64,000 nt of DNA from Caulobacter sp. S45 (GTDB lineage: Bacteria > Pseudomonadota > Alphaproteobacteria > Caulobacterales > Caulobacteraceae): contig NZ_LMUL01000001.1 in assembly GCF_009765965.1 (NCBI RefSeq), positions 117,276 through 181,275 on the forward strand. The letters are read 5' to 3'. Shown here piece by piece: positions 27,454 through 38,805 of this stretch. The position numbers were made by a program, and so were the translations under genes. How positions within the stretch are numbered: the first letter of the stretch is position 1; every line of letters starts with the position of its first letter. The notes under the pieces were generated by a model. It was not told the origin of the DNA, searched no databases, and saw only the letters and a list, made by a program, of their open reading frames with translations.

Positions 27454-28449
27454 ATGATGCTGCTTGCAGGCGATATCGGTGGCACCACGGTCCGGCTTGC
27501 GCTCGTTTCGCCAAAAGACGGACCCCGAAAATTCCTGGTCGAGCGGGAGTACCCAAGCGCCGACTTCAAAGGCCTGAAGCCCGCTGTAGAAGCGTTCCTG
27601 GCCAAGGCCGACGGTAAGCCCAGCTCGGCCTGCTTTTCCGTGGCGGGCCCGGTGGTCGGGGGCCGCGCCCACCTGACCAATCTTCCCTGGGATATCGACG
27701 AGGCCACACTCGCCGCCGATCTCGGTCTACGGCGCGTCGATCTGATCAACGATCTGAAGGCCATAGCCCACGCCGTTCCGCATCTGGAGCCCGACGAGGC
27801 GGAAGTGATCAATGTAGGCGAAGCGACTGAGCATGCGCCGATCGCTGTGGTCGCGCCGGGAACGGGGTTGGGCGAGGCTTTCCTGATCTGGGACGGGCGT
27901 GGCTATGTCGCGTGTTCCTCGGAGGGGGGGCACGCCGACTTCGCGCCGACCAATTCGTTGCAAGCTGGCCTTTGGAGCTTTCTCAACGACCGATTCCGTC
28001 GGGTGGCCTATGAGCGAGTCTGCTCCGGGTCGGGCTTGCCGGACGTCTACGATTTCGTCCGCTCGCGGGACCCGTCTTCGGAAAGCGCCGAGTTCAGCGC
28101 CGCACTGCGGGCCGCCCCTGATCGAACACCGGTGATCGTGGAGGCCGCCGTAAGCCACGCAGCGACCAATCCCCTTGCGGCCCAGACGTTGAGGGTCTTC
28201 ATCGACGTCCTGGGCGCGGAAGCCGCCAACCTCGCCCTGAAGGTGCTGGCGACCGGCGGAGTCTATCTTGCGGGCGGGATGCCGCCGCGGCTGCTGCCTC
28301 AGTTGCGCGATGGGGCCTTCATGCGCGCGTTCACGTCGAAGGGACGTTTCAGCGGTCTGTTGCAAAACGTGCCGGTGAAGGTCGTGACCATCAACGCAGC
28401 CCTGCTCGGCGCCGCCATCTATGGCCTGGAACAGAAGCCTGGCCGGTAG
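27454..28449 (+). CDS. glk: Glucokinase
   Basis: This 331-residue ROK-unrelated, proteobacterial-type glucokinase has the ATP phosphate-binding motif LAGDIGGTTVRLALV, the glucose-binding segments LPWDIDEATL and APGTGLGEAFLIW, and EGGHADFAP with the conserved glutamate-histidine pair. It phosphorylates glucose to glucose 6-phosphate. It sits between the GH15 glycosidase gene and the pentose-phosphate gene run, linking glucose release to the oxidative pentose-phosphate enzymes. An ATGATG start at 27454 is preceded by a GAGAAG-like site. Confidence 0.93.
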   Translation: MMLLAGDIGGTTVRLALVSPKDGPRKFLVEREYPSADFKGLKPAVEAFLAKADGKPSSACFSVAGPVVGGRAHLTNLPWDIDEATLAADLGLRRVDLINDLKAIAHAVPHLEPDEAEVINVGEATEHAPIAVVAPGTGLGEAFLIWDGRGYVACSSEGGHADFAPTNSLQAGLWSFLNDRFRRVAYERVCSGSGLPDVYDFVRSRDPSSESAEFSAALRAAPDRTPVIVEAAVSHAATNPLAAQTLRVFIDVLGAEAANLALKVLATGGVYLAGGMPPRLLPQLRDGAFMRAFTSKGRFSGLLQNVPVKVVTINAALLGAAIYGLEQKPGR

Positions 28450-28742
28450 GCGCAGGTCGGTTTTTTGGCCGGTTGCGCCTGTGCCGGTAATTCAAAGACG
28501 GCTTGCTCCTCGACGGCCGAACGGGCGGAACGGACCGCCTACCGGGGCATTCATTCCGAAAGCCGCTGGCCGCCGCTAGGCGCATGCAGTCGTGCGTGCC
28601 GCTTACACGCTCGGGAGGGCCCGCAGGAGCGCTGGTCGGAACCGATAGGCGGTGCGTCAAATCGGCGTTGGAGCATAGCCAGACGCCACAGCGCCGCGTT
28701 CGTTCGACGGCTCTGTACGATCTCGGCCTACGGAGAAGCCAG

Positions 28743-30857
28743 ATGGATCAAAAATACGCTGACGCCGAGCCCGACACCCGGGCGCAATCCGGCCCCTCCG
28801 AGGGTTCCATAGACAAGCTCTCCATCGATACGATCCGCACCCTGTCGATGGACGCGGTGCAGAAGGCCAATTCCGGACACCCCGGCACGCCCATGGCCCT
28901 CGCGCCGGTGGCCTACACGCTGTGGCAGTCGTTCCTGCGCTACGACCCTGATGAACCGAACTGGCCGAACCGCGACCGCTTCGTCCTGTCGAACGGCCAC
29001 GCGTCGATGTTGCTCTATTCGATCCTGCACCTGGCCGGGGTGAAGGACGCGGATCGTAAGGGCGAGCCGCTCGCCGTTTCGCTCGACGACATAAAGGCCT
29101 TCCGTCAGTTGGACGGCAAATGCCCGGGCCATCCGGAGCACGGCATGACGGTCGGGGTCGAGACCACCACTGGCCCGCTCGGCCAGGGCTGCGGCAACAG
29201 CGTCGGCATGGCCATGGCCTCCAAGTGGTTGGCGGCGCACTTCAACAAGCCGGACCTGAAGCTGTTCGACTTCGACGTCTACGCCATGTGCGGCGATGGC
29301 GACATGATGGAGGGCGTGGCCAGCGAGGCCGCCTCCCTTGCCGGGCACCTGATGTTGGGCAACCTCTGCTGGGTCTACGACAACAACCGCATCACCATCG
29401 AAGGCCACACCGATCTGGCGTTCAGCGACGACGTCGGGGCTCGGTTCAAGGGCTATGGTTGGAACGTGGAATACGTCGGCGACGCCAACGACACCGGCCG
29501 TCTGGCCGAGGCCTTCCAGAAATTCCGCGACACTCACGACGCCCCGACCCTGATCATCGTCGACAGCCATATCGGCTATGGCGCGCCTCATAAGCAGGAT
29601 ACCGCCGCCGCCCACGGCGAAGCCCTGGGGGTCGAAGAGATCCGCCTGGCCAAGCGTCACTACGGCTGGCCGGAGGACTCCGAGTTCCTGGTGCCCGACG
29701 GGGTGCGCGAGCGCTTCGACGCCGGCGTCGGCAAGCGCGGTCGCGCGTTGCAGGCGGACTGGTCCAAGCTGCTGAAGGCCTATGGGGCCAGGTATCCCGA
29801 GCTCGCCGCCCAGCTCGAGCGGATGCAGAAGCACGAGCTGCCCGAAGGCTGGGACAAGGACCTGCCGAGCTTCCCCGCCGACGCCAAGGGCGAGGCTAGT
29901 CGGGCGACGAGCGGCAAGGTGCTGAACGCCGTCGCCAAGCATTACCCCTGGATGATCGGCGGCGCGGCGGACCTGTCGCCCTCGACCAAGACCGACCTGA
30001 CCTTCGACGGCGCAGGCAGTTTCGAGGCCGGCAAGTACGGCGGCCGCAACCTCCACTTCGGCATCCGCGAACACGCCATGGGCTCGGTGGTGAACGGCTT
30101 GGCGCTCTGCAACCTGCGCGCCTACGGCTCCACCTTCCTGATCTTTTCCGACTACATGAAGCCGCCGATCCGGCTCAGCGCCCTGATGGAGCTGCCGACG
30201 ATCTTCGTGTTCACCCACGACTCCATCGGCCTGGGAGAAGATGGGCCGACCCACCAGCCGGTGGAGCAACTGCTGTCGCTACGCAGCGTGCCGGGTCTGA
30301 TCACGCTGCGGCCTGGGGACGCCAACGAGGTCGTGGAAGCCTGGCGGGTGATCGGTGGCCTCAAGCATCAACCGGCCACCCTGGTGCTGAGCCGTCAGCC
30401 ACTGCGGACCCTGGACCGCAAGGTCTACGCCTCGGCAGCGGGGGTGGCCAAGGGCGCCTATGTCCTGGCCGACGCCAAGCCCGGCGAGCCCGAGGTGATC
30501 CTGATGGCTTCCGGCAGCGAGGTGCAGCTCTGCGTGGAAGTATTCGAAACGCTCAAGCAGGAAGGCGTCGCCGCTCGGGTGGTCAGCGTCCCGTCCTGGG
30601 AGCTGTTCGAGAAGCAGGATCAGGCCTACCGCGACAGCGTCCTGCCCCCGTCGGTCAAGGCGCGGGTCTCGGTCGAGGCGGCGTCGGTGCTCGGCTGGGA
30701 CCGCTATGTCGGGCCGGGCGGCGCGATCATCGGCATGCATACCCTGGGCTCATCGGCGCCGATCAAGGACCTGATGAAGAAGTTCGGTTTCACGCCGGAA
30801 AAGGTGTTGGCCGCCGCTAAGGACCAGATCGCCAAGGCCAAGGAGACGGCTCAGTGA
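28743..30857 (+). CDS. tkt: Transketolase
   Basis: This 704-residue enzyme has the thiamine-diphosphate motif starting at CGDGDMMEG and ending at NNR, the substrate-binding start MDAVQKANSGHPGTPM, and the C-terminal pyrimidine domain (GSVVNGLALCNLRAYGSTFLIF, HDSIGLGEDGPTHQPVEQL). It transfers two-carbon units between ketose and aldose phosphates. The ATG at 28743 follows a GGAGAAG ribosome site; the 290 bases upstream to glucokinase contain no convincing gene. Its stop overlaps the next start as GTGA, the first link of the packed pentose-phosphate operon. Confidence 0.95.
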   Translation: MDQKYADAEPDTRAQSGPSEGSIDKLSIDTIRTLSMDAVQKANSGHPGTPMALAPVAYTLWQSFLRYDPDEPNWPNRDRFVLSNGHASMLLYSILHLAGVKDADRKGEPLAVSLDDIKAFRQLDGKCPGHPEHGMTVGVETTTGPLGQGCGNSVGMAMASKWLAAHFNKPDLKLFDFDVYAMCGDGDMMEGVASEAASLAGHLMLGNLCWVYDNNRITIEGHTDLAFSDDVGARFKGYGWNVEYVGDANDTGRLAEAFQKFRDTHDAPTLIIVDSHIGYGAPHKQDTAAAHGEALGVEEIRLAKRHYGWPEDSEFLVPDGVRERFDAGVGKRGRALQADWSKLLKAYGARYPELAAQLERMQKHELPEGWDKDLPSFPADAKGEASRATSGKVLNAVAKHYPWMIGGAADLSPSTKTDLTFDGAGSFEAGKYGGRNLHFGIREHAMGSVVNGLALCNLRAYGSTFLIFSDYMKPPIRLSALMELPTIFVFTHDSIGLGEDGPTHQPVEQLLSLRSVPGLITLRPGDANEVVEAWRVIGGLKHQPATLVLSRQPLRTLDRKVYASAAGVAKGAYVLADAKPGEPEVILMASGSEVQLCVEVFETLKQEGVAARVVSVPSWELFEKQDQAYRDSVLPPSVKARVSVEAASVLGWDRYVGPGGAIIGMHTLGSSAPIKDLMKKFGFTPEKVLAAAKDQIAKAKETAQ

Positions 30858-33682
30858 ACCCGCTCAAGCAACTGGAAGCCTGCGGGCAATCGCCGTGGCT
30901 CGACTATCTCATTCGCAGCCTAGTCGAGAAGGGCGATCTGAAGACCATGATCGAGCGGGACGGCCTGAAGGGCGTCACCTCCAATCCGTCGATCTTCCAG
31001 AAGGCGATCGGGGAGAGCGACGAATACGCCGCGGCCATGAAGGCCTTCCTGGGCAAGGCCGACGCCAGCGTCATGGAAATCTACGAACACCTAGCGATCG
31101 CCGACATCCGGGCCGCCGCCGACGTGCTGCGTCCGGTCTACGAGCAGACACACGCGCGTGATGGCTATGTCAGCCTGGAATGCTCGCCCTACCTGGCCAA
31201 CGACACCGAAGCCACCGTGACCGAGGCTAAGCACCTGTGGAAGTCGGTCGAGCGCCCGAACCTGATGGTCAAGGTGCCTGCGACCCCCGAGGGCGTGCCG
31301 GCCATCCGCCGGATCATCGCCAATGGGATCAATGTCAACATCACCCTGCTTTTCTCCATCCAAGCCTACGAGGCGGTGGTCGAGGCCTATATCGCGGGGC
31401 TCGAGGACCTGAAGGCGGCGGGCGGCGACATGTCGAAGATCGGCAGTGTCGCCAGCTTCTTCGTCAGCCGCATCGACGCCTCGGTCGACAAGGCGCTGGA
31501 CGGGATCGCCGACAAGGGAGCGGCGGATGCGTTGCGCGGCAAGGTGGCCATCGCCAACGCCAAGCTCGCCTACGCCCGCTATCAGGCGCTGTTCTCCGGC
31601 CCACGCTGGGAAGCCTTGGCCGCCGCGGGCGCCAAGACCCAGCGTCTGCTGTGGGCGTCCACCAGCCCCAAGAACAAGGCCTATAAGGATACGCTCTACG
31701 TCGAGGCCCTGATTGGCCGTGACACGGTCGACACCATCCCGCCCGCGACCATGGACGCCTTCCGCGACCACGGGATCGCCAAGGCCGACGTGATCGAGCA
31801 GGACGTGGCCGGCGCTCAGGCCACGCTCGACAAGCTGAAGGCCCTGGGCGTCTCGCTCGACGAGATCACCACCGAGCTGGTCAAGGATGGGGTCCGCCAG
31901 TTCGCCGATGCGTTCGACAAACTGTTCGGCGCCATCGCGTCGCATCGCCGCGAAATCCTAGGCGACGCCAAGCCCACCCTCAGCATTGAGCCCGGCTCCG
32001 ACGAGGCCAAGGCCGCCTTCGAGGCGGAGATGGAGGTCTGGCGCAAGGGCGGGCTGATCCGCAAGCTCTGGGCTGTCGACAAGACCCTGTGGAGCAGCGC
32101 CGACGAAAACAAGTGGGGCGGCTGGCTCAATGTGGTCGAGACGGAGCTGGCCGACATCGCCACGCTGCAGGCCTTCGCTGCTGAAGTGAAGGCGCAGGGC
32201 TTCAGCGACGTGGTGTTGCTCGGCATGGGCGGATCGAGCCTCGGCCCGGAAGTACTCAGCGAATCGTTCGGCCACCAGGCCGGCTGGTCCCGGTTCCACA
32301 TGCTGGACAGCACCGATCCGGCGCAGGTCGCGGCGATCGAGCAGGCGGTGGACCTAGGCAAATCCCTGTTCATCACCTCGTCCAAGTCCGGCGGCACGCT
32401 GGAGCCCAACATCTTCACCGACTACTTCCTGGATCGCGTCGGCGCGGTCCTGGGCAAGGACAAGGCGGCGGGGCGTTTCGTGGCGGTGACCGATCCGGGG
32501 TCCTCGCTCGACAAGCGGGCCAAGGCGGCGGGCTTCTGGCGGATCTTCTACGGTGCGCCGTCGATTGGCGGCCGCTACTCGGTGCTCTCCAAGTTCGGCC
32601 TGGTTCCGGCCGCAGCCATGGGGATTGACGTCAAGCGCCTGCTCGAGACCACGCGGGCGATGGAGCGCGCTTGCGGGGCGGACACGCCGCCGAGCGCGAA
32701 TCCGGGTGTCCAGCTTGGCGTCGCCCTGGGCGTCGCGGCCAAGACGCTCGGACGGGACAAGGTGACGATCATCGCCTCTCCCGGCATCGCCGACCTCGGC
32801 GCCTGGTTGGAGCAGCTGATTGCGGAAAGCACCGGCAAGCAGGGCAGGGGACTGATCCCCCTGGCCGGCGAGCCGCTGGGCGCGCCTGGCGTCTACGGCT
32901 CGGATCGCTTCTTCGCCTACCTCGAACTCGAAGGGCGGGCCGACGCGGCGCAGCAGGCGGCGGTCGCGGCCCTGGCCAAGGCCGGCCATCCCGTGGCGCG
33001 GATCGCGGTCAAAGACGTCTGGGCCATCGGCCAGGAGTTCTTCCGCTGGGAAATCGCCACGGCGGTGGCCGGCGCGGTGATCGGCATCAACCCGTTCGAC
33101 CAACCCGACGTGGAGGCCAGCAAGGACAAGACCCGCGCGCTGACCCAGCAATACGAGGAATCGCAGACGCTTCCGACCGAGGAGCCAGTGTTCCGCGAAA
33201 ACGGGATTTCCCTTTACGCGGACTCGCGCAACGCCGGCGAGCTGGGCCGCCACAACACGTTGGGCGGCTATCTGAAGAGCCATTTTGGCCGGGTCCACGA
33301 CGGGGACTACGTCGCCTTCCTCGCCTATGTGGATCGCGACCCCGCCCATATCGCGACCCTGACCGAGGCGCGGTCCTTCGTGCGGGACAAGACCCGTGCG
33401 GCCACCTGCGTCGGCTTCGGCCCGCGGTTCCAGCACTCGACCGGCCAAGCCTACAAGGGCGGCCCCAACTCGGGCGTGTTCATGCAGATCACCTGCGACG
33501 ATCCCAAGGACATCGACGTGCCGGGCCACGGCTACAGCTTCGGCGTCGTGAAGGCCGCCCAGGCGCGAGGCGATCTGGATGTCCTGGTGGAACGGGGGCG
33601 ACGCACGCTGCGGGTCCATCTCAAGGATGTCGACGCGGGGCTGCCGGAACTGGCGCGCGCGATCACCGAAGCCCTCGCCTAG
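30854..33682 (+). CDS. tal-pgi: Bifunctional transaldolase / glucose-6-phosphate isomerase
   Basis: This 942-residue fusion joins a transaldolase (residues 1 to about 365; Schiff-base lysine at Lys140 in [25 protein letters not shown]) to a glucose-6-phosphate isomerase (about 380-942; [31 protein letters not shown]). The second half is of the PGI type found in such fusions and is followed by a normal PGI C-terminus. Tal-Pgi fusions are known from acetic acid bacteria and some other groups. Having both activities in one chain would return fructose 6-phosphate to glucose 6-phosphate, which favours a cyclic pentose-phosphate flux. It starts with GTG, overlapping the transketolase stop. Confidence 0.95.
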   Translation: MNPLKQLEACGQSPWLDYLIRSLVEKGDLKTMIERDGLKGVTSNPSIFQKAIGESDEYAAAMKAFLGKADASVMEIYEHLAIADIRAAADVLRPVYEQTHARDGYVSLECSPYLANDTEATVTEAKHLWKSVERPNLMVKVPATPEGVPAIRRIIANGINVNITLLFSIQAYEAVVEAYIAGLEDLKAAGGDMSKIGSVASFFVSRIDASVDKALDGIADKGAADALRGKVAIANAKLAYARYQALFSGPRWEALAAAGAKTQRLLWASTSPKNKAYKDTLYVEALIGRDTVDTIPPATMDAFRDHGIAKADVIEQDVAGAQATLDKLKALGVSLDEITTELVKDGVRQFADAFDKLFGAIASHRREILGDAKPTLSIEPGSDEAKAAFEAEMEVWRKGGLIRKLWAVDKTLWSSADENKWGGWLNVVETELADIATLQAFAAEVKAQGFSDVVLLGMGGSSLGPEVLSESFGHQAGWSRFHMLDSTDPAQVAAIEQAVDLGKSLFITSSKSGGTLEPNIFTDYFLDRVGAVLGKDKAAGRFVAVTDPGSSLDKRAKAAGFWRIFYGAPSIGGRYSVLSKFGLVPAAAMGIDVKRLLETTRAMERACGADTPPSANPGVQLGVALGVAAKTLGRDKVTIIASPGIADLGAWLEQLIAESTGKQGRGLIPLAGEPLGAPGVYGSDRFFAYLELEGRADAAQQAAVAALAKAGHPVARIAVKDVWAIGQEFFRWEIATAVAGAVIGINPFDQPDVEASKDKTRALTQQYEESQTLPTEEPVFRENGISLYADSRNAGELGRHNTLGGYLKSHFGRVHDGDYVAFLAYVDRDPAHIATLTEARSFVRDKTRAATCVGFGPRFQHSTGQAYKGGPNSGVFMQITCDDPKDIDVPGHGYSFGVVKAAQARGDLDVLVERGRRTLRVHLKDVDAGLPELARAITEALA

Positions 33683-33708
33683 GCGACTGTCGTTATAGGA
33701 GTAACCGA

Positions 33709-34737
33709 ATGCAGATCGGCATAATCGGCCTTGGCCGCATGGGCGGCAATATCGCGCGGCGCCTGATGAAGCACGGCCACGAGTGCGTGGTGTTCGACGT
33801 CAACCCCAAGGCCGGGCAGGACCTGGCCAAGGACGGCGCGACCGCCGCCGCCTCGGTGGAAGAGATGGTCAAGACGCTGACCAAGCCCTGCGCCGTCTGG
33901 TCCATGCTGCCGGCCGGCAAGATCACCGAGGACATGGTGGCCAAGCTGGGTGAGTTGATGGAGAAGGGCGACGTCGTCATCGACGGCGGCAACTCCTTCT
34001 ACAAGGACGATATCCGACGCGCGAAAACCCTGGCGGAAAAGGGCGTCGACTATGTCGACTGCGGCACCTCGGGCGGAATCTGGGGGATCGGGCGCGGCTA
34101 CTGCATGATGATCGGCGGCCCCAAGGCGGCGGTGGATCGCCTGGACCCGATCTTCAAGACCCTGGCGCCGGGGATCGGCGAGATCGACCGCACGCCGGGC
34201 CGCGACGCCCAGGACCCGCGCGCCGAGCAGGGCTACATCCACGCTGGCCCCTCGGGCGCCGGGCACTTCGTCAAAATGGTGCACAACGGCATCGAGTACG
34301 GTCTGATGCAGGCCTATGCCGAAGGCTTCGACATCCTGCGCAGCAAGAACTCCAAGGACCTGCCCGAGGACCAGCGCTTCGAGCTGAACATCCCCGACAT
34401 CGCCGAGGTCTGGCGGCGCGGCAGCGTGGTCTCGTCCTGGCTGCTGGACCTCAGCGCCATCGCCCTGGCTAAGGATCCCCAGCTGTCCAACTTCTCCGGC
34501 TATGTCGACGACTCCGGCGAGGGACGCTGGACCATCGAGGCGGCTATCGAGGAGGCGGTGCCGGCCGACGTGCTGACCACCGCGCTGTACGCCCGCTTCC
34601 GTTCGCGCCAGGAGCACACCTTCGCCGAGCGGATGCTGTCGGCCATGCGCTTCGGCTTCGGCGGCCACGTGGAGGGCCACGAGCCGGTCGATCCGCACGC
34701 CGCCAAGGAGAAATTGGCGGACAAGGCAGCGCAATAG
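33709..34737 (+). CDS. gnd: 6-phosphogluconate dehydrogenase, decarboxylating (short form)
   Basis: This 342-residue dehydrogenase begins with a Rossmann motif [17 protein letters not shown] and has the substrate-binding [10 protein letters not shown] and GTSGGIWG segments. The catalytic lysine region is [18 protein letters not shown]. At 342 residues it is the short, often NAD-preferring type (about 300-345) rather than the 470-residue dimeric enzyme. It converts 6-phosphogluconate to ribulose 5-phosphate and CO2. An AGGAGT site precedes the ATG. It lies between the tal-pgi and zwf genes in the operon. Confidence 0.93.
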   Translation: MQIGIIGLGRMGGNIARRLMKHGHECVVFDVNPKAGQDLAKDGATAAASVEEMVKTLTKPCAVWSMLPAGKITEDMVAKLGELMEKGDVVIDGGNSFYKDDIRRAKTLAEKGVDYVDCGTSGGIWGIGRGYCMMIGGPKAAVDRLDPIFKTLAPGIGEIDRTPGRDAQDPRAEQGYIHAGPSGAGHFVKMVHNGIEYGLMQAYAEGFDILRSKNSKDLPEDQRFELNIPDIAEVWRRGSVVSSWLLDLSAIALAKDPQLSNFSGYVDDSGEGRWTIEAAIEEAVPADVLTTALYARFRSRQEHTFAERMLSAMRFGFGGHVEGHEPVDPHAAKEKLADKAAQ

Positions 34738-34738
34738 C

Positions 34739-36355
34739 ATGGCCGATGATCAGCCAATTGGCGGTTCCGCCACGCTCGCGGCCCCCGACAGCGCTTCCCA
34801 CCACAAGCTGAAGCCAGCCGACCCCTGCGCCATGGTCCTGTTCGGCGCCACCGGCGACCTGGCCAAGCGCCTGGTGGTCCCGGCGCTCTACAACCTGTCG
34901 TGCGCCGGCGAACTGCCCGAACACTTCGTCCTGATCGGGGTCGCGCGCGGCGAGGACGACGTCGAGAGCTGGCGCCAGACCCTCTACGACGCGCTCAAGG
35001 GCTTCGTCGGCAACGGCTCGGGCACGTTCAGCACCGACCGCATCGACGAGGACGCCTGGAAACGGCTGGCCGACGGCATGTTCTTCGTCCAGGGCGACCT
35101 CACCGAGCCGGAGCCCTACACCGAGCTCTGCACCGTTCTGGGCGACGTGGCGAAGAAGCGCGGTACAAAGGGCAACGCCATCTTCTATCTCGCCGTGGCC
35201 GACCAGTTGTTCGGGCCCGTGGTAGATCAGCTGAACAAGGCCGGGCTGACCGAGCAAAAGCTCGACGACGCCGGCAAGCCCACCCATTGGCGGCGCGTGG
35301 TGATCGAAAAGCCGTTCGGCCACAGCCTGGACTCCGCCCGCGCCCTGAACGCCGACATCGGCAAGGCGCTGGCCGAGGACCAGATCTTCCGTATCGACCA
35401 TTTCCTGGGCAAGGACACCGTCCAGAGCATCATGGCGTTCCGCTTCGCCAATGGCCTGTTCGAGCCGATCTGGAACCGCGACCGCATCGACCACGTGCAG
35501 ATCACCGCAGCCGAGACGGTGGGCGTGGAGAAGCGCGGCGACTTCTACGAGCGGACCGGCGCGCTGCGCGACATGGTGCCCAACCACATCTTCAGCCTGC
35601 TCTCGCTGGTGGCCATGGAGCCGCCGGTCGGGTTCGATGCGGCCTCGGTCATGGCCCGCAAGGCTGACGTGCTCGCCGCCATCCCGCCTGCCAAGCCGGC
35701 CGACGCTGTGCGCGGCCAGTACGGGGCGGGCGAGGTGAAGGGCGAGAAGAAGACCGCCTATCGCGACGAACCCGATGTGGCGAAGCACTCCAAGGTCGAG
35801 ACCTACGCCGCCCTGCAACTGGAGATCGACAACTGGCGCTGGGGCGGCGTGCCCTTCTTCATCCGCACCGGCAAGCACCTGTCCGGCCGGATGACCGAGA
35901 TCGCCATCCGCTTCAAGCCTGCGCCCTATTCGGTGTTCCAGGACACGCCGGTCGATCGCATCCGGGCCAACTGGCTGGTCATGCGCATCGCGCCCGACGA
36001 AAGCATCTCGCTGCAGTTCGAGGTCAAGCAGCGGGGGCCGCTGATGGAGCTCGCCGCCGTCGACATGGCCTTCAAGTACGACGACTGGTTCAAGAAGGAA
36101 CCGAATGTCGGCTACGAGACCCTGCTCTACGACGTGATGATCGGCGACCCGACCCTGTTCATGCGCGCAGACATGGTCGAGCATGGCTGGCGCATCGTGC
36201 AGCCGGTGCTGGACGCCTGGGAGAAGCCGGAGGCCGACTTCCCCAACTACGCCTCGGGCAGCGAAGGCCCCAAGGCGTCCGACGAACTCATCGGCCGCGA
36301 TGACGACCGCCGCCGTTGGCGGCCGGTCGTGGCGCCTGCAAAGCGAACCGCATGA
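34739..36355 (+). CDS. zwf: Glucose-6-phosphate 1-dehydrogenase
   Basis: This 538-residue enzyme has the dinucleotide motif VLFGATGDLAKRLVVPALY, the substrate and active-site motif FRIDHFLGKDTVQ and VVIEKPFGHSLDSARALN. It oxidises glucose 6-phosphate to 6-phosphogluconolactone. An N-terminal extension of about 30 residues before the Rossmann motif is longer than usual. The start ATG lies one base after the gnd stop, and the end overlaps the HAD gene as ATGA. Confidence 0.95.
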   Translation: MADDQPIGGSATLAAPDSASHHKLKPADPCAMVLFGATGDLAKRLVVPALYNLSCAGELPEHFVLIGVARGEDDVESWRQTLYDALKGFVGNGSGTFSTDRIDEDAWKRLADGMFFVQGDLTEPEPYTELCTVLGDVAKKRGTKGNAIFYLAVADQLFGPVVDQLNKAGLTEQKLDDAGKPTHWRRVVIEKPFGHSLDSARALNADIGKALAEDQIFRIDHFLGKDTVQSIMAFRFANGLFEPIWNRDRIDHVQITAAETVGVEKRGDFYERTGALRDMVPNHIFSLLSLVAMEPPVGFDAASVMARKADVLAAIPPAKPADAVRGQYGAGEVKGEKKTAYRDEPDVAKHSKVETYAALQLEIDNWRWGGVPFFIRTGKHLSGRMTEIAIRFKPAPYSVFQDTPVDRIRANWLVMRIAPDESISLQFEVKQRGPLMELAAVDMAFKYDDWFKKEPNVGYETLLYDVMIGDPTLFMRADMVEHGWRIVQPVLDAWEKPEADFPNYASGSEGPKASDELIGRDDDRRRWRPVVAPAKRTA

Positions 36356-37176
36356 ACCGGGCCAAGGACATCCGCCTGCTGCTGAGCGACGTCGACGGCA
36401 CGCTGGTCAACCAGGACAAGATGCTGACCCCCGGCGCGATAGCGGCCGCCAAAGCGCTGCGCGACGCCGGGATCGGCCTGGCTGTCACCAGCAGCCGGCC
36501 ACCGTTCGGCATGGGCATGCTGGTCGAGCCGCTGGGCCTGAAATTGCCCATCGCGGGGTGCAACGGCGGCGTCCTGGTCAATCCGGACCTGACGGTGATC
36601 GAGACCAACCTGATCGACGCGGCGGCGGCCCGGAAGGTGGTCGACTTCCTGCGACAGATGAAGGTCGACGTCTGGCTTTACACCGAAACCGAGTGGGTGG
36701 TTCCTGACTCCAAGGGCGCCCATGTCGAGCGGGAAGCCTGGATCGTGAAGACCGATCCCGTGGTCGCTTCGAGCTTCTCCGCCGCGCAGCTGGCCCATGC
36801 GGTGAAGGTCGTCGGCGTGTCGCAGGACTTCGACCGGATCGCCGAATGCGAAACGCGCGCCCAGGCCCTGTTCGGCGACACCGTCAGCGCCACGCGCTCG
36901 GCCAACTACTTCCTCGACGTCACCAATCCGAAGGCCAACAAGGGCGGGGTGGTCGACACCCTCGCCCGGCGGCTGAATATCTCCACCGACCAGATCGCCA
37001 CCATCGGCGATATGCCCAACGACGTGCTGATGTTCGCCAGGAGCGGCTTCTCCATCGCCATGGGCAACGCCAGCGACGCGGTGAAGGCCCAGGCCAAGGC
37101 CGTGACGACGTCCAACCAGGAGGACGGGTGGGCCCATGCGGTGCGCACCTTCATCCTGCCGGCCGGCGCCGCCTGA
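36352..37176 (+). CDS. HAD family (Cof-type) sugar-phosphate phosphatase
   Basis: This 274-residue HAD-IIB phosphatase has motif I LLLSDVDGTLVNQDK, motif II VTSSRPP and the C-terminal motif TIGDMPNDVLMFARSG. Cof-type enzymes dephosphorylate sugar phosphates and similar compounds. Its place inside the pentose-phosphate operon, with an ATGA overlap with zwf, suggests housekeeping dephosphorylation of a sugar-phosphate by-product, such as a damaged or dead-end intermediate. The substrate is unknown. Confidence 0.87.
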   Translation: MNRAKDIRLLLSDVDGTLVNQDKMLTPGAIAAAKALRDAGIGLAVTSSRPPFGMGMLVEPLGLKLPIAGCNGGVLVNPDLTVIETNLIDAAAARKVVDFLRQMKVDVWLYTETEWVVPDSKGAHVEREAWIVKTDPVVASSFSAAQLAHAVKVVGVSQDFDRIAECETRAQALFGDTVSATRSANYFLDVTNPKANKGGVVDTLARRLNISTDQIATIGDMPNDVLMFARSGFSIAMGNASDAVKAQAKAVTTSNQEDGWAHAVRTFILPAGAA

Positions 37177-37201
37177 TCATCCGGCAACTAGGGAGTCCGC
37201 C

Positions 37202-38128
37202 ATGACGCCGCGTGTAAGAGAAATCCTGAGCTGGTACGGCGCCGAGAACGTCGGGACGCTGACCAACCTGGCGCGCATCCTCAACCACGGCCGGTTGGGA
37301 GGCACGGGCAAGCTGGTGATCCTGCCGGTGGACCAGGGGTTCGAGCACGGCCCGGCCCGCTCCTTTGCGCCCAATCCTGCGGCCTACGACCCACGCTACC
37401 ATTTCGAGCTGGCCATCGAAGCGGGCTGCAACGCCTACGCCGCTCCGCTGGGCTTTATCGAGGCCGCCGCGCGGGACTATGCGGGCGAGGTCCCGCTGAT
37501 CCTGAAGGTCAACGACGACGACGTCCTGCTGAGTGAGAAAGACCCCAACCAGGCGCTGACCAGCAGTGTTCGGGATGCGCTTCGGCTAGGCTGCTGCGCC
37601 ATCGGCTTCACCATCTATCCGGGCTCGGCCCATCAACTGGAGATGTTTGGTCAGCTGCGCGCCTATGCCGAAGAAGCCAAGGCCCATGGCCTGGCTGTCG
37701 TGGTGTGGTCCTATCCGCGAGGGTCCGATCTCAGCAAGGAGGGGGAGACCGCGATCGATATCGTCGGCTACGCCGCCCAGATCGCCGCCCAACTCGGCGC
37801 CGACATCATCAAGGTGAAGCTGCCGACGGCCCACCTGGAGCAGGTGGCGGCGCGCGAGGTCTATGAGAAACAGCAGGTCGCCATCGCCAGCCAGGCGGAT
37901 CGGGTGCGCCACATCGTTCAGTGCGCCTTCGCCGGGCGCCGCATCGTCATCTTCTCGGGCGGCGCCGCCAATTTCGACGACGACGCCCTGCTGGAGGAGA
38001 TTCGGGCGATCTATTCGGGTGGCGGCTTCGGCTCGATCCTCGGCCGCAACTCTTTCCAGCGGCCCAAGGACAAGGCGCTGAAGATGCTCGGTGAGGTCAT
38101 GGACATCTATGCGGGCGCCGCGGCCTAG
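37202..38128 (+). CDS. fbaB: Class I fructose-bisphosphate aldolase (FbaB/DhnA type)
   Basis: This 308-residue (alpha/beta)8 protein matches DhnA/FbaB-type class I aldolases: [19 protein letters not shown] at the N-terminus, the Schiff-base lysine in [10 protein letters not shown] and [13 protein letters not shown] followed by [15 protein letters not shown]. It cleaves fructose 1,6-bisphosphate to two triose phosphates or runs the reverse reaction. An AGGGAG site precedes the ATG. In this operon it connects triose phosphates from transketolase/transaldolase reactions to hexose phosphate, although a fructose bisphosphatase gene is not visible here. Confidence 0.9.
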   Translation: MTPRVREILSWYGAENVGTLTNLARILNHGRLGGTGKLVILPVDQGFEHGPARSFAPNPAAYDPRYHFELAIEAGCNAYAAPLGFIEAAARDYAGEVPLILKVNDDDVLLSEKDPNQALTSSVRDALRLGCCAIGFTIYPGSAHQLEMFGQLRAYAEEAKAHGLAVVVWSYPRGSDLSKEGETAIDIVGYAAQIAAQLGADIIKVKLPTAHLEQVAAREVYEKQQVAIASQADRVRHIVQCAFAGRRIVIFSGGAANFDDDALLEEIRAIYSGGGFGSILGRNSFQRPKDKALKMLGEVMDIYAGAAA

Positions 38129-38130
38129 CC

Positions 38131-38805
38131 ATGCCGGCTGAAGGCGTCATCGTCGCTCCCTCGATCCTGTCGGCCGATTTCGGGCGATTGACGGAGGAGG
38201 TGCGCGCGGCGGACGCCGCCGGCGCCGACTGGATCCATGTCGACGTGATGGACGGCCGCTTCGTGCCCAATATCTCCTTCGGGCCGGTGGTGTTGGAAGC
38301 GGTCCGGCGCGCCACCGACAAACCGCTCAACGTGCACCTGATGATCGTCGAACCGGAACGCTATCTGACGAGCTTCGCCAAGGCTGGCGCCGACCACATC
38401 CTGGTCCAGGCCGAACCCGCCTCGACCACCCACCTGCACCGCACGCTTTCCCAGATCCGCGAATTGGGCAAGAAGGCGGGCGTAGTGCTGGACCCGGCCA
38501 CCCCGGTCGAGTGGATCGAATATGTGCTGCCCCTATGCGACGTGGTGCTGGTGATGACGGTCAATCCCGGGTTCGGCGGCCAGGCGTTTCTGCCCGACAT
38601 GCTGCCCAAGATCCGCAAGCTGCGCCGCCTGTGCGACGAGCGCGGCCTCGAACCCGTGATCGAGGTCGACGGCGGCCAGAATGCGGGCCATGCGCGGGAG
38701 GCCGTGCAGGCCGGCGCCACCGCGATTGTCGCGGGCAGCGCCATCTTCGGCGCGCCGGATTACGCCGCGGCGATCACCGCCATTCGCGAAAGTTGCAGCT
38801 CATGA
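38131..38805 (+). CDS. rpe: Ribulose-phosphate 3-epimerase
   Basis: This 224-residue TIM barrel has the family motifs [30 protein letters not shown] and [16 protein letters not shown], with the second-metal aspartate region EVDGGQN. It interconverts ribulose 5-phosphate and xylulose 5-phosphate. It starts two bases after the aldolase stop and overlaps the 6-phosphogluconolactonase gene as ATGA. Confidence 0.95.
   Translation: MPAEGVIVAPSILSADFGRLTEEVRAADAAGADWIHVDVMDGRFVPNISFGPVVLEAVRRATDKPLNVHLMIVEPERYLTSFAKAGADHILVQAEPASTTHLHRTLSQIRELGKKAGVVLDPATPVEWIEYVLPLCDVVLVMTVNPGFGGQAFLPDMLPKIRKLRRLCDERGLEPVIEVDGGQNAGHAREAVQAGATAIVAGSAIFGAPDYAAAITAIRESCSS

Noticed and set aside
34544-36184. A 546-codon minus-strand frame opposite zwf
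   Set aside because: zwf is certain from its motifs, and the antisense frame is a GC-rich artefact.
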